In this document: one piece after another, positions 1-8,201 of the stretch
Position numbering within the stretch: position 1 is the stretch's first letter
Layout: each line of letters begins with the position of its first letter
Assembly: GCF_004346845.1 (NCBI RefSeq)
Contig: NZ_SMGI01000002.1
Coordinates: 124,001-188,000 of the forward strand
Origin: Winogradskyella wandonensis
GTDB lineage: Bacteria; Bacteroidota; Bacteroidia; Flavobacteriales; Flavobacteriaceae
Length of the DNA: 64,000 nucleotides
Direction of reading: 5' to 3'
Position numbers and translations under genes: made by a program
Notes under the pieces: model-generated
The model's database searches: none
Told to the model about the DNA's origin: nothing
The model's input: only the letters and a program-made list of their open reading frames with translations

Positions 1-66
1 TTGGAATTTAAATTTTACCGACGTAAAGGTATTAACCGAAAATTAGAGACTTATAGCACAATGTAA
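1..66 (+). CDS. 3' end of an unidentified CDS (partial)
   Basis: Frame 1 is open from the window edge to a TAA at 64-66 and encodes 21 residues ending RKLETYSTM. The stretch is basic and could be the tail of a real protein, because a terminator-like hairpin follows at 137-166. It is too short to name, and chance openness cannot be excluded. Confidence 0.3.
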   Translation: MEFKFYRRKGINRKLETYSTM

Positions 67-136
67 GTTTCGCGTGGGTCTTTCGACTTAAGACGTATAG
101 CTTACATTTTCCGCCCTTGGGCGTCTATATATTTTG

Positions 137-167
137 AAGGTTGTCATTTATTTGGCAACCTTTTTTT
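137..167 (+). terminator. Rho-independent terminator upstream of kynU
   Basis: A 7-bp stem, AAGGTTG (137-143) with CAACCTT (156-162), carries a 12-base loop and runs into a T tract. It would end a transcript entering from the left and so insulate the kynurenine genes. Confidence 0.75.
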
Positions 168-206
168 ATTCAATAATCTCAGTTTAATTCTTAAGCCTTA
201 AATCCT

Positions 207-214
207 TATTTTTG
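207..214 (+). promoter_or_regulatory. Candidate -7 box for kynU
   Basis: TATTTTTG matches the Bacteroidota -7 consensus TAnnTTTG and lies 24 bases before the TTG start of kynU. No clear -33 TTTG is visible. Confidence 0.5.
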
Positions 215-238
215 TTAGACACCATAAACAACTAAACT

Positions 239-1504
239 TTGTCTCATTATAAATTAGGCCTTGATTTTGCTAAAGAGCTCGACAAAAACGACCAATTAGC
301 AAACTACCGTAATCAATTTCACATTCCTAAAGATGAAAATGGAAATGAATTGATTTACATGACTGGAAACTCTTTGGGTTTACAACCAAAAATCACAAAA
401 GATTATATACAGCAAGAGCTTGACGATTGGGCAAAACTGGGTGTTGAAGGCCATACTGAAGGCAAACATCCTTGGTTACACTATCATGAATTTCTAACGG
501 AAACCATGGCAGAAATTGTCGGTGCAAAACCTATTGAGGTAGTGGTGATGAATTCGCTCACCGTCAACCTTCATTTAATGATGGTGAGTTTTTACCAACC
601 CACAAACAAACGTTATAAAATCTTAATTGAAGCTGACGCCTTTCCGTCAGATAAATATGCTGTGGAATCGCAATTGAGACATCATGGCTACGATGATAAA
701 GAAGGTCTAATACTTTGGGAAGCTAGAGAAGGTGAAGAATTAGCCAATTACGAAGATTTAGAAAGCATTTTAGAGCAACACGGCGACGAGATTGCATTAA
801 TCATGATTGGTGGTGTTAACTATTACACCGGGCAATTTTTCGATTTAAAACGTATTACTGAGCTTGGTCACAGCTATGGCTGTACTGTTGGGTTTGATTG
901 TGCGCATGGTGCGGGAAATGTGCAATTAAACCTCCATAATTCTGGTGCCGATTTTGCAGTTTGGTGCACCTACAAATATTTAAATTCTGGCCCAGGAAGT
1001 TTGTCAGGTGCTTTTGTACATGAGCGTCACGCCAACAGAAAAGACCTCAACCGTTTTACAGGTTGGTGGAGCCATAATAAGGAAACACGTTTTAAAATGC
1101 GTGATGAATTTGACCAGTTGCCTGGTGCCGAAGGTTGGCAATTAAGCAATCCGCCTATTTTATCTATGGCTGCGATTCGAGCCTCATTAGATGTTTTTAA
1201 ATCCGCTGGATTCGATAAACTATGCTTGAAATCGAAGGCACTCACGGGTTATTTTGAGTTTTTAATCAACGAACTCAATAATTCAGACATTAAAATCATC
1301 ACGCCAAAACATCCAGATGAACGTGGTTGTCAATTATCAATTCAGGTTAAAAATGCAGACAAAGCTCTACATGGCAAGCTCACCAAAGCTGGAATCATAA
1401 CAGATTGGCGCGAACCAGATGTTATTAGATGTGCGCCAGTGCCTTTATATAATTCTTTCGAAGATATTTATCAGTTTGTAGAGCGATTGAAAACATTATT
1501 ATGA
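239..1504 (+). CDS. kynU: Kynureninase
   Basis: PLP enzyme of 421 residues that cleaves kynurenine or 3-hydroxykynurenine to anthranilate or 3-hydroxyanthranilate plus alanine. The lysine expected to bind PLP is K246 in TYKYLNSGPG, and the cofactor-contact stretch GFDCAHGAGN is at 218-227. Length and N-terminus (GLDFAKELD, GNSLGLQPK) fit the family. The start is TTG, directly after an in-frame stop two codons upstream; the next ATG (residue 41) would remove family-conserved sequence. It overlaps the monooxygenase gene by 4 bases (ATGA), which suggests translational coupling. It is the first gene of the kynurenine cluster. Confidence 0.95.
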   Translation: MSHYKLGLDFAKELDKNDQLANYRNQFHIPKDENGNELIYMTGNSLGLQPKITKDYIQQELDDWAKLGVEGHTEGKHPWLHYHEFLTETMAEIVGAKPIEVVVMNSLTVNLHLMMVSFYQPTNKRYKILIEADAFPSDKYAVESQLRHHGYDDKEGLILWEAREGEELANYEDLESILEQHGDEIALIMIGGVNYYTGQFFDLKRITELGHSYGCTVGFDCAHGAGNVQLNLHNSGADFAVWCTYKYLNSGPGSLSGAFVHERHANRKDLNRFTGWWSHNKETRFKMRDEFDQLPGAEGWQLSNPPILSMAAIRASLDVFKSAGFDKLCLKSKALTGYFEFLINELNNSDIKIITPKHPDERGCQLSIQVKNADKALHGKLTKAGIITDWREPDVIRCAPVPLYNSFEDIYQFVERLKTLL

Positions 1505-2919
1505 AAGAAAAAAAACAAAACATACTCATCATCGGCGCAGGACTTTGCGGCAGCCTTCTCGCATTACGTTTAGGACAACGCGGCTATAATGTTACGGTTT
1601 ACGAAAAACGACCAGATTTACGTAAAGTCGATATAAGCGCAGGTCGCTCCATAAATTTAGCATTTTCAGACCGCGGAAACAAAGGTATGAAGCTCGTCGG
1701 ATTAGAAGAAGAAGTGAAGAAATTATGCATTCCAATGAATGGACGAATGATTCATGATAAAGAGGGAAACACGTTTATGTCCAACTATAGCGGTCGCGAT
1801 TGTGAATATATTAACTCTATTTCACGTGAAGATTTAAATTCGCTATTACTAACTGAAGCCGAAAAGCACGAAAATGTAAAAATTCACTTTAATAAAGGAT
1901 GTAAACGTGTTGATTTTGAAAATACAACGGCAGAATTCAAAGATTATGTAGATAATTCAGTATTTATAGAAGATGCCGATGTGATTATCGCAACCGATGG
2001 CGCAGGTTCGGCATTACGTAAAAGCTACTACTTAGGGAAGAAATTTTTATTCAGCTTTTCGCAAGATTATCTCACCCATGGCTATAAAGAGCTTAGTATT
2101 TTACCTACTGAAGATGGCGGTTATAAAACCTTTAAAAATGCCCTTCATATCTGGCCTCGCGGTGATTTTATGATAATCGCTCTACCAAATTTAGATGGTA
2201 GTTTTACAGTGACGCTTTTTTTAAGCTATGACGATGGCAAATACAATTTCAATAATTTGACCACGCCAGAAATCGTTACGGAATTCTTCCAAAAAGAATT
2301 TCCAGATGCATTAGAAATTATGCCAAATCTGGTTAATGATTTTTTTGAGAATCCTACAGCGCCTTTAGGCACTATAAAATGTTCGCCATGGCATTACAAA
2401 GGCAATACATTGCTTATGGGAGATTCTGCGCATGCCATTGTCCCTTTTTACGGTCAAGGTATGAACGCTTCTTTTGAAGACGTCGTGGAATTTGATGCTG
2501 TTTTAGATGAAGGTCATGATAACTGGGAAGCCATTTTTAAAGCTTACGAAAAACGACGAAAAAAAGACACTGATGCTATAGCAGACTTAGCTATAGACAA
2601 CTTCCACGAAATGAAAGACCACGTCGGCCAAGCTATTTTTCAAGAAAAACGAAAAATTGAAATGGCTCTAGAAAAAGAATTTCCAGAAGACTACTCATCA
2701 AAATATAGTTTAGTCACTTTTAATGAAGTCATTGGCTACAGAGAAGCTATGCTGAGAGGTCGTGCACAAGATAAAGCCATTTTAAATATGTTATCGGACG
2801 GTGAGATTTCAACTGCGCTAGACCTGACAGACAAAAACGTTTTAAAAGAAATTTTAGGTAAAGTAAAAAAACAAACTGAGGCTATTCTTGAAGATGATAG
2901 AATTGCTGGATTATATTAA
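1501..2919 (+). CDS. kmo: Kynurenine 3-monooxygenase
   Basis: FAD-dependent aromatic hydroxylase of 472 residues that converts L-kynurenine to 3-hydroxykynurenine with NADPH and O2. The dinucleotide-binding GxGxxG motif is at G12-G17 (GAGLCG). The second FAD motif [17 protein letters not shown] lies near residue 307. Bacterial and eukaryotic KMOs have this length and layout. The start overlaps the end of kynU by 4 bases, so the two are almost certainly co-translated. Its presence with HAO and ACMSD shows the route goes through 3-hydroxyanthranilate rather than anthranilate. Confidence 0.95.
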   Translation: MKEKKQNILIIGAGLCGSLLALRLGQRGYNVTVYEKRPDLRKVDISAGRSINLAFSDRGNKGMKLVGLEEEVKKLCIPMNGRMIHDKEGNTFMSNYSGRDCEYINSISREDLNSLLLTEAEKHENVKIHFNKGCKRVDFENTTAEFKDYVDNSVFIEDADVIIATDGAGSALRKSYYLGKKFLFSFSQDYLTHGYKELSILPTEDGGYKTFKNALHIWPRGDFMIIALPNLDGSFTVTLFLSYDDGKYNFNNLTTPEIVTEFFQKEFPDALEIMPNLVNDFFENPTAPLGTIKCSPWHYKGNTLLMGDSAHAIVPFYGQGMNASFEDVVEFDAVLDEGHDNWEAIFKAYEKRRKKDTDAIADLAIDNFHEMKDHVGQAIFQEKRKIEMALEKEFPEDYSSKYSLVTFNEVIGYREAMLRGRAQDKAILNMLSDGEISTALDLTDKNVLKEILGKVKKQTEAILEDDRIAGLY

Positions 2920-2924
2920 TAATT

Positions 2925-3329
2925 ATGAGTGAAAAAACAGTAACACCAAGAGGCGCATATCCACACACAAAACGCGTGGGTGATTTTATATTTGTGTCTG
3001 GCACAAGTTCTCGCAGACCAGACAACACCATTGCAGGAGTAGATATCATTGACGAGATGGGTACAAAAAAACTCAACGCCTACACACAAACTCAAGAAGT
3101 CTTAAAAAACATAAATCGCAATCTCGAAAAGGAAGGCGCCAGCCTTAAAGATGTGGTAGATGTGACCTCATTTTTAGTTAATATGAATGATTTTGCAGAT
3201 TACAATAGAGCTTATGCAGAATTTTTTGATGTAGCAACTGGCCCAGCTCGAACAACAGTAGCTGTGCATCAATTACCACATCCAGATTTAGTGATTGAAA
3301 TTAAGGTGATGGCTTATAAACCTGAATAA
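2925..3329 (+). CDS. 2-aminomuconate deaminase (RidA family)
   Basis: RidA/YjgF-fold protein of 134 residues. The conserved substrate-binding arginine R109 (GPARTTV) and E125 (LVIEIK) are present. Family members in kynurenine or nitrobenzoate clusters deaminate 2-aminomuconate to 4-oxalocrotonate (2-oxo-3-hexenedioate). General RidA proteins instead hydrolyse imines. The position between kmo (5 bases upstream) and the semialdehyde dehydrogenase (1 base downstream) argues for the pathway-specific role, which I infer from context plus the family. Confidence 0.88.
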   Translation: MSEKTVTPRGAYPHTKRVGDFIFVSGTSSRRPDNTIAGVDIIDEMGTKKLNAYTQTQEVLKNINRNLEKEGASLKDVVDVTSFLVNMNDFADYNRAYAEFFDVATGPARTTVAVHQLPHPDLVIEIKVMAYKPE

Positions 3330-3330
3330 T

Positions 3331-4770
3331 TTGAATATAAAAAACTACATAAACGGCGAATTTGTAAAACCATCTTCAAATGAATGGATTGATAACTACA
3401 ATCCATCGAATGGTGAAGTGTATGGACAAATCCCCAATTCATCAAGATCTGATGTAGAAAACGCATACACTGCTGCGAAATCTGCTTTTCCAAGTTGGTC
3501 ACAAACTACTCTGGAAGAACGTAGTAGAATCCTAATCAAAATTTCAGAATTATTAGAAGCTAATCTAGACCGTTTTGCTGAAGCAGAAAGTAAAGACAAT
3601 GGTAAACCCATTTCTTTGGCTAAGGCAGTAGATATCCCAAGAGCAGCAAGTAATTTCAGATTCTTTGGCAATGCCATAACTCAGTTTGCAAGTGAAAGTC
3701 ACGAAAGCGTTGGGCAAAATGCTATCAATTATACCTTACGCCAACCCATTGGAGTTGTTGGTTGTATTTCACCATGGAATCTGCCGCTCTATTTATTTAC
3801 ATGGAAAATAGCTCCAGCCATTGCATCAGGCAATTGTGTGGTTGCCAAACCAAGTGAAGTCACACCGATGACAGCTTATCTTTTAGGAGAGATTTGTGAC
3901 GAAGCTGGATTGCCAAAAGGCGTTTTAAACATCGTGCATGGTTTAGGTACAACAACCGGACAAGCCATCGTAGAACATCCAGACATAAAAGCTATTTCCT
4001 TTACTGGCGGAACAGCAACAGGCGCACATATCGCAAAAGTCGCTGCGCTACTGTTTAAAAAATTATCTTTAGAATTAGGCGGAAAAAACCCAAATATCAT
4101 TTTTGACGATTGCGATTACGACGACATGCTCAATACCACGGTAAGGTCATCATTCGCCAATCAAGGGCAAATTTGTTTATGTGGCAGTCGTATTTTTGTA
4201 GAAGCGTCGATATATGAAAAATTTAAAGCCGATTTTGTCGAAAAAGTGAAGCAGCTTAAAGTTGGTCATCCGTCAGATTCAGATACTAATATTGGTGCTT
4301 TAGTTTCAAAACCGCATCTAGAAAAAGTAAAAACGTATATTGATGTCGCTAAAGAAGAAAACGGAACTGTTTTATGTGGCGGAAATGAAGTGACTGTAAA
4401 TGGTTATGAAAATGGCTATTATTTAGAACCTACGGTAATCGAAGTCTCTAGTAATGAATGTCGCGTTAACCAAGAAGAAATTTTTGGTCCAGTCGTCACC
4501 ATAATGCCTTTTAAAACAGAAGATGAAGTTTTAGAAATGGCTAACAAAGTGAAATACGGTTTATCAGCAACGCTTTGGACGAATGACCTAAAACGAACCA
4601 TGCGGATGAGTAATCAATTACAAGCTGGTATTGTTTGGGTGAACACGTGGATGATGCGCGATTTAAGAACACCTTTTGGTGGTATAAAAGCCTCTGGTAT
4701 TGGTAGAGAAGGTGGTTTTGAAGCGCTTCGTTTTTTTACAGAACCAAAAAACATATGTATTAAATATTAG
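3331..4770 (+). CDS. 2-aminomuconate-6-semialdehyde dehydrogenase (ALDH)
   Basis: NAD-dependent aldehyde dehydrogenase of 479 residues. The catalytic cysteine is C282 (NQGQICLCG) and the general base E248 is in LELGGKNPN. The cofactor motif FTGGTATG precedes it. It resembles the ALDH8-like group that oxidises 2-aminomuconate or 2-hydroxymuconate semialdehyde, and the kynurenine context favours the amino substrate. The start is TTG, one base after the stop of the deaminase gene; no ATG lies near. This is the step after ACMS decarboxylation. Confidence 0.9.
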   Translation: MNIKNYINGEFVKPSSNEWIDNYNPSNGEVYGQIPNSSRSDVENAYTAAKSAFPSWSQTTLEERSRILIKISELLEANLDRFAEAESKDNGKPISLAKAVDIPRAASNFRFFGNAITQFASESHESVGQNAINYTLRQPIGVVGCISPWNLPLYLFTWKIAPAIASGNCVVAKPSEVTPMTAYLLGEICDEAGLPKGVLNIVHGLGTTTGQAIVEHPDIKAISFTGGTATGAHIAKVAALLFKKLSLELGGKNPNIIFDDCDYDDMLNTTVRSSFANQGQICLCGSRIFVEASIYEKFKADFVEKVKQLKVGHPSDSDTNIGALVSKPHLEKVKTYIDVAKEENGTVLCGGNEVTVNGYENGYYLEPTVIEVSSNECRVNQEEIFGPVVTIMPFKTEDEVLEMANKVKYGLSATLWTNDLKRTMRMSNQLQAGIVWVNTWMMRDLRTPFGGIKASGIGREGGFEALRFFTEPKNICIKY

Positions 4771-4781
4771 ATCAAATAATT

Positions 4782-5306
4782 ATGAAAATTAGAATACTTA
4801 CCCTAGCTCTTTGCATTACAACGACCTTTGCTTTTGCACAAGAGATGAAAACTTATACAAAAGATAATTTAACTATAGATTACGATGCAACATGGGAAAT
4901 CAGCGAACAAAAAATGCAGCCAGCAGTTAAATTTATGATTCTTTCTGATGCGTCTTCTCAGATTTCGGATAGCTTCAGAGAAAATATTAATTTATCTTCA
5001 GAGTCGCTACAAGGTCAAAAGATGACGGCAACGGAGTATGCCAAAATATCCTTGGACCAGATTACTTCCCAAATTCCAACTGCCAAAATTATTTCTAATG
5101 AATCAAAAAAAATAAATGGTTTAGATGTACAAGAAATCATTTGGTCTGCTGATTTTGGCAATAATATGATTTTAAAATTTAAACAAGTAGCATTTGTCAG
5201 AGGTGGCGAGGGTTATGTTTTTACCTTTACCAGTACAACTGCCGAATTCGACAAGTATGTAGAATCAGCTGATAAAATGTTTAGCAGTTTCAAATTTGTC
5301 AATTAA
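4782..5306 (+). CDS. Secreted DcrB/PsbP-like protein
   Basis: Protein of 174 residues with a clear signal peptide (residues 1-19, cleavage after FAFAQ). The rest looks like the Mog1/PsbP fold found in DcrB and DUF1795 proteins: an opening strand TKDNLTIDYDATWEI, then alternating strands and a C-terminal helix ESADKMFSSFKF. It has no visible catalytic motif and its role is unknown. It sits inside the kynurenine operon, 11 bases after the dehydrogenase gene, and ends directly against the next start codon. A periplasmic partner for uptake is possible but unproven. Confidence 0.7.
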   Translation: MKIRILTLALCITTTFAFAQEMKTYTKDNLTIDYDATWEISEQKMQPAVKFMILSDASSQISDSFRENINLSSESLQGQKMTATEYAKISLDQITSQIPTAKIISNESKKINGLDVQEIIWSADFGNNMILKFKQVAFVRGGEGYVFTFTSTTAEFDKYVESADKMFSSFKFVN

Positions 5307-6089
5307 ATGAATTTAGAACTCAACAACAAATACGCGTTAGTATGTGGAAGCACCGCAGGCATAGGCAAAGCTACTGCTTCGGCTTTAGCCGAAGAAGGTG
5401 TTAATGTTACTTTGATTGCAAGAAATGAAGACAAACTCAAAGCCGTATTAGCCAACCTACCTCAGCATCGCAACCATAATTATATTGTTGCCGATTTTTC
5501 AAATCCTTCAGAATTAAAAGAAAAAATCGAAAGTTATATTTCGGAAAATCACGGCTTTAACATTCTAATTAATAACACAGGTGGACCATCAGGTGGGCCT
5601 ATTTTTTCAGCAAAAATTGAAGAGTTTGAGTCTGCATTCACACAACATCTAAAATGCAATCATATTTTAGTTCAGGCTTTAGTACCTTTTATGAAAGAAG
5701 AAAACTACGGGCGAATTATAAATGTGATTTCTACATCTGTAAAACAACCTTTGGATGGTCTAGGTGTTAGTAACACCATTAGAGGTGCAGTTGCAAATTG
5801 GAGTAAAACCATGGCTAATGAGTTGGGTCAATTTGGAATCACTGTTAATAATGTTTTACCAGGCGCTACAGCTACCGAACGGTTATCACAGATTATTAAA
5901 AATAAATCTGAAAAATCAGGCAGTAGTATTGATGATGCCAAAGAAGCCATGCAAAACGCAATTCCTGCAAAGCGCTTTGCTAAGCCAGAAGAAACAGCTT
6001 ATGCCATAACGTTTTTAGCAAGCGCGAGAGCAGCATACATTAATGGAATAAATCTTCCTGTTGATGGAGGACGAACAAAATCTCTATAG
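5307..6089 (+). CDS. SDR-family oxidoreductase lacking the Tyr/Lys catalytic pair
   Basis: Rossmann-fold SDR protein of 260 residues. A degenerate nucleotide motif GSTAGIG is at 14-20 and NNTGG at 89-93. Counting the usual spacing from Ser142, the catalytic Tyr position is S155 and the Lys position is R159 (GVSNTIRG). This pattern belongs to the known FabG-like subgroup without a perfect SDR tetrad. Its reaction is not known. It starts immediately after the preceding stop and is followed by a palindromic repeat. Its place between the dehydrogenase and the dioxygenase suggests a pathway function, perhaps on a muconate-derived keto acid. Confidence 0.8.
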   Translation: MNLELNNKYALVCGSTAGIGKATASALAEEGVNVTLIARNEDKLKAVLANLPQHRNHNYIVADFSNPSELKEKIESYISENHGFNILINNTGGPSGGPIFSAKIEEFESAFTQHLKCNHILVQALVPFMKEENYGRIINVISTSVKQPLDGLGVSNTIRGAVANWSKTMANELGQFGITVNNVLPGATATERLSQIIKNKSEKSGSSIDDAKEAMQNAIPAKRFAKPEETAYAITFLASARAAYINGINLPVDGGRTKSL

Positions 6090-6218
6090 CCCACCTTAAT
6101 CCTCCTAAAGGGAGGAATTATTGCGCAAAAAAAGTGCTATATTTATCTAATTCTGTAATAAAAATTAACTCTTATTCCCAAAAAGAGTTTTTCCCTTTAG
6201 GGGAAATTAAAAGGGGCC
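6089..6218. repeat. Palindromic intergenic element, copy 1
   Basis: The left arm at 6089-6120 begins with the last base of the SDR stop codon and contains CCTCCTAAAGGGAGG. The right arm at 6188-6218 is an inverted relative containing TTCCCTTTAGGGGAAA and ends AAAAGGGGCC, 6 bases before the dioxygenase start. Both arms are themselves near-palindromes. A second copy lies at 6751-6845. Confidence 0.75.
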
Positions 6219-6224
6219 TTTATT

Positions 6225-6761
6225 ATGAGTAAATTATATCCACCAATTAATTTTAAAGCTTGGATTGAAGAAAACAGACATTTACTAAAACCGCCAGTAG
6301 GTAATAAGGTTGTTTGGAAAGATGGTGATTATATTGTTATGGTCGTTGGAGGACCAAATAGCCGTAAAGATTATCATTATAATGAGACACCTGAATTTTT
6401 CTATCAAATTGAAGGCGATATTGTTCTAAAAGTTATTGATAAAGGAACGCCCAAAGATATCCATATTAAAGAGGGCGATATTTTCTTATTACCACCAAAA
6501 GTACCACATTCACCTCAACGTGGCGCCAACACAGTAGGCTTGGTCATTGAATATCCTAGGGAAAAAGGAGTAAAAGATGCCCTTTTATGGTTTTGTGAAA
6601 ACTGTACAACAAAACTTTACGAAGAAGATTTTACACTAGATAATATAGAAACCGATATGCCAAAAATATTTGACAAATATTATGGCGACTCTGATAAACG
6701 CACATGCCCAAATTGCAATGCAATAATGCAACCTCCAAAAAAAGTAAAAAGCCCATCTTAA
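6225..6761 (+). CDS. nbaC: 3-hydroxyanthranilate 3,4-dioxygenase
   Basis: Cupin-fold Fe(II) dioxygenase of 178 residues that opens the ring of 3-hydroxyanthranilate to give 2-amino-3-carboxymuconate semialdehyde (ACMS). The iron ligands expected for the family are visible: H51, E57 (HYNETPEFFYQ) and H95 (KVPHSPQ). The C-terminal rubredoxin-like site of bacterial enzymes has C124/C127 and C161/C164. Its last codons and stop lie inside the left arm of the second palindromic element. It could also be called haaO. Confidence 0.95.
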   Translation: MSKLYPPINFKAWIEENRHLLKPPVGNKVVWKDGDYIVMVVGGPNSRKDYHYNETPEFFYQIEGDIVLKVIDKGTPKDIHIKEGDIFLLPPKVPHSPQRGANTVGLVIEYPREKGVKDALLWFCENCTTKLYEEDFTLDNIETDMPKIFDKYYGDSDKRTCPNCNAIMQPPKKVKSPS

Positions 6762-6845
6762 TCTTCCCAAAGGGAAGAAACTCAAACGTACTATGATTTC
6801 AGAAAACAAAAATAATCCTTCCCCTTTGGGGAAGTTAGATGGGGC
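6751..6845. repeat. Palindromic element, copy 2, embedded in two coding regions
   Basis: The left arm (6751-6780) contains CTTCCCAAAGGGAAG and encodes the final residues and stop of the dioxygenase. The right arm (6817-6845) contains CTTCCCCTTTGGGGAAG and TTAGATGGGGC, and is translated as residues 9-18 of the ACMS decarboxylase reading frame. The arms are inverted copies of each other and match copy 1. Confidence 0.8.
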
Positions 6846-7923
6846 TCGAAAACTTAGAATAAACGGGCACTCTCACCTACTTCCTTATCCCGAGGAAATT
6901 CCTCAGTTTATGAAAGACAAAGGTATTTTCTGGGTAGATAAAGACCGAAAATTCATGCTACAAAAGGATTGGAATCGTCCAATTACAGATTCCAGTTTCT
7001 TCTTAGACGAGAAATTGGCGTGGATGGAGCATTTTAAAATTGACCATGCTGTTGTACTTAATCTGTCGCAACTTTATGGTAATGGTCTGCGCCTTGAAGA
7101 AATGAAGCAAGCCTTGCGTTTTCAAAATGATTTTAATGCAAGAATTCAGCATGAGAACCCTAGTAAATTCACCACTGGTTTTGTGGTACATCCTGGATTT
7201 GTTCGTGGTGCCTGTTGGGAAATTGAACGTTGTGTAGAAGTTTTAGGCATGCGTTTACTATGTTTACCAACACACTACATGGACACTATTGGCACTTGGC
7301 GTTGCATATTTGACGAAGAAAATGAGCCAATTTTCGAATTAGCGAATAAGTATAATTTAGCCATCGAAATCCATCCTTATGATGGCGAAAAATTTATAAA
7401 ACTAGAAAATACCTCTTGGCGTTTTCACCTTATTTGGATGTTAGCCCAATGTGCAGATGCTTATCATTTTTTAACCTTAAATGGGTATTATGCAAAATAC
7501 CCTAATATGCGTATTTGCTTTGCGCACGGCGGTCAGCTCGCTCAGATTAACTTAGGGAGACGTATCCAAGGATTTGATGGTCGTCCAGATTTATTCGAAG
7601 GAAAAATACATCCTCGGAAAGCAGTGGGACACAAAAATATATTTTTTGATACACTAGTTCATGACACGGGCTCTTTGGAGTTATTGATAAAAAATCAAGG
7701 GTCTAAACAAGTTTTAATGGGGCTAGATGACCCTTATCCTTTGGGCGAAATGGAGAGTACTCAGCAATCCTCATATCCAGGTAAAATTTTAGATTTAGCC
7801 ATGGAGCGTAATATTATTAACGAAGATGAGCGCGATGCCATTTGGGAAGACAACGTTATTCAATGGCTTTGTGGTGATGACCAAAAGGCCAAAGACCAAT
7901 TAGTAAAACGAATTTTGAGTTAA
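6793..7923 (+). CDS. 2-amino-3-carboxymuconate-6-semialdehyde decarboxylase (ACMSD)
   Basis: Amidohydrolase-2 family Zn enzyme of 376 residues that decarboxylates ACMS to 2-aminomuconate semialdehyde, steering flux to catabolism rather than quinolinate. The metal motif is H26-x-H28 (INGHSHLL). Further ligands fit AIEIHPYDG, CFAHGG and the aspartate in GLDDPYPLGE. The first 18 or so codons are odd: residues 9-18 (PSPLGKLDGA) come from the right arm of a palindromic repeat, and family-like sequence begins only at RKLRING. ATG 6793 is the only upstream ATG; a TTG at residue 12 is the alternative. A repeat has apparently been captured as the N-terminus. Confidence 0.92.
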   Translation: MISENKNNPSPLGKLDGARKLRINGHSHLLPYPEEIPQFMKDKGIFWVDKDRKFMLQKDWNRPITDSSFFLDEKLAWMEHFKIDHAVVLNLSQLYGNGLRLEEMKQALRFQNDFNARIQHENPSKFTTGFVVHPGFVRGACWEIERCVEVLGMRLLCLPTHYMDTIGTWRCIFDEENEPIFELANKYNLAIEIHPYDGEKFIKLENTSWRFHLIWMLAQCADAYHFLTLNGYYAKYPNMRICFAHGGQLAQINLGRRIQGFDGRPDLFEGKIHPRKAVGHKNIFFDTLVHDTGSLELLIKNQGSKQVLMGLDDPYPLGEMESTQQSSYPGKILDLAMERNIINEDERDAIWEDNVIQWLCGDDQKAKDQLVKRILS

Positions 7924-7967
7924 ACAGAATTTTCTATATTTATCGAAACTAATCAATTTATATAATT

Positions 7968-8192
7968 ATGAAAAAAATCGGTATTTACGCTATTCTTATT
8001 GGTTTAGCTTTAATTATTTTACCTTATTTCGGTTTAACATTAAGACTCTTTGGTATGATTGACGAGCTTGGAGAAACTCCTGCCTGGGCCATTAAAATAG
8101 GCTTGGTAGTTATCGGCGCTGTTTTATTCTTTGTTGGAAGCTCTAAAGAAACCGAAGAAATCGCAAAGCAAAACACCGAATCTAAAGCTTAA
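7968..8192 (+). CDS. Small two-helix membrane protein
   Basis: Protein of 74 residues with two predicted membrane segments (about 4-24 and 42-62), a short loop containing LGETPAW between them, and a polar, charged tail. I do not recognise a function. It is 44 bases after the ACMSD gene in the same direction and 9 bases before the O-methyltransferase gene, so it probably shares a transcript with one or both. TATATTTA about 35 bases upstream could be a weak promoter of its own. Confidence 0.7.
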   Translation: MKKIGIYAILIGLALIILPYFGLTLRLFGMIDELGETPAWAIKIGLVVIGAVLFFVGSSKETEEIAKQNTESKA

Positions 8193-8201
8193 CTGTTATA
8201 G

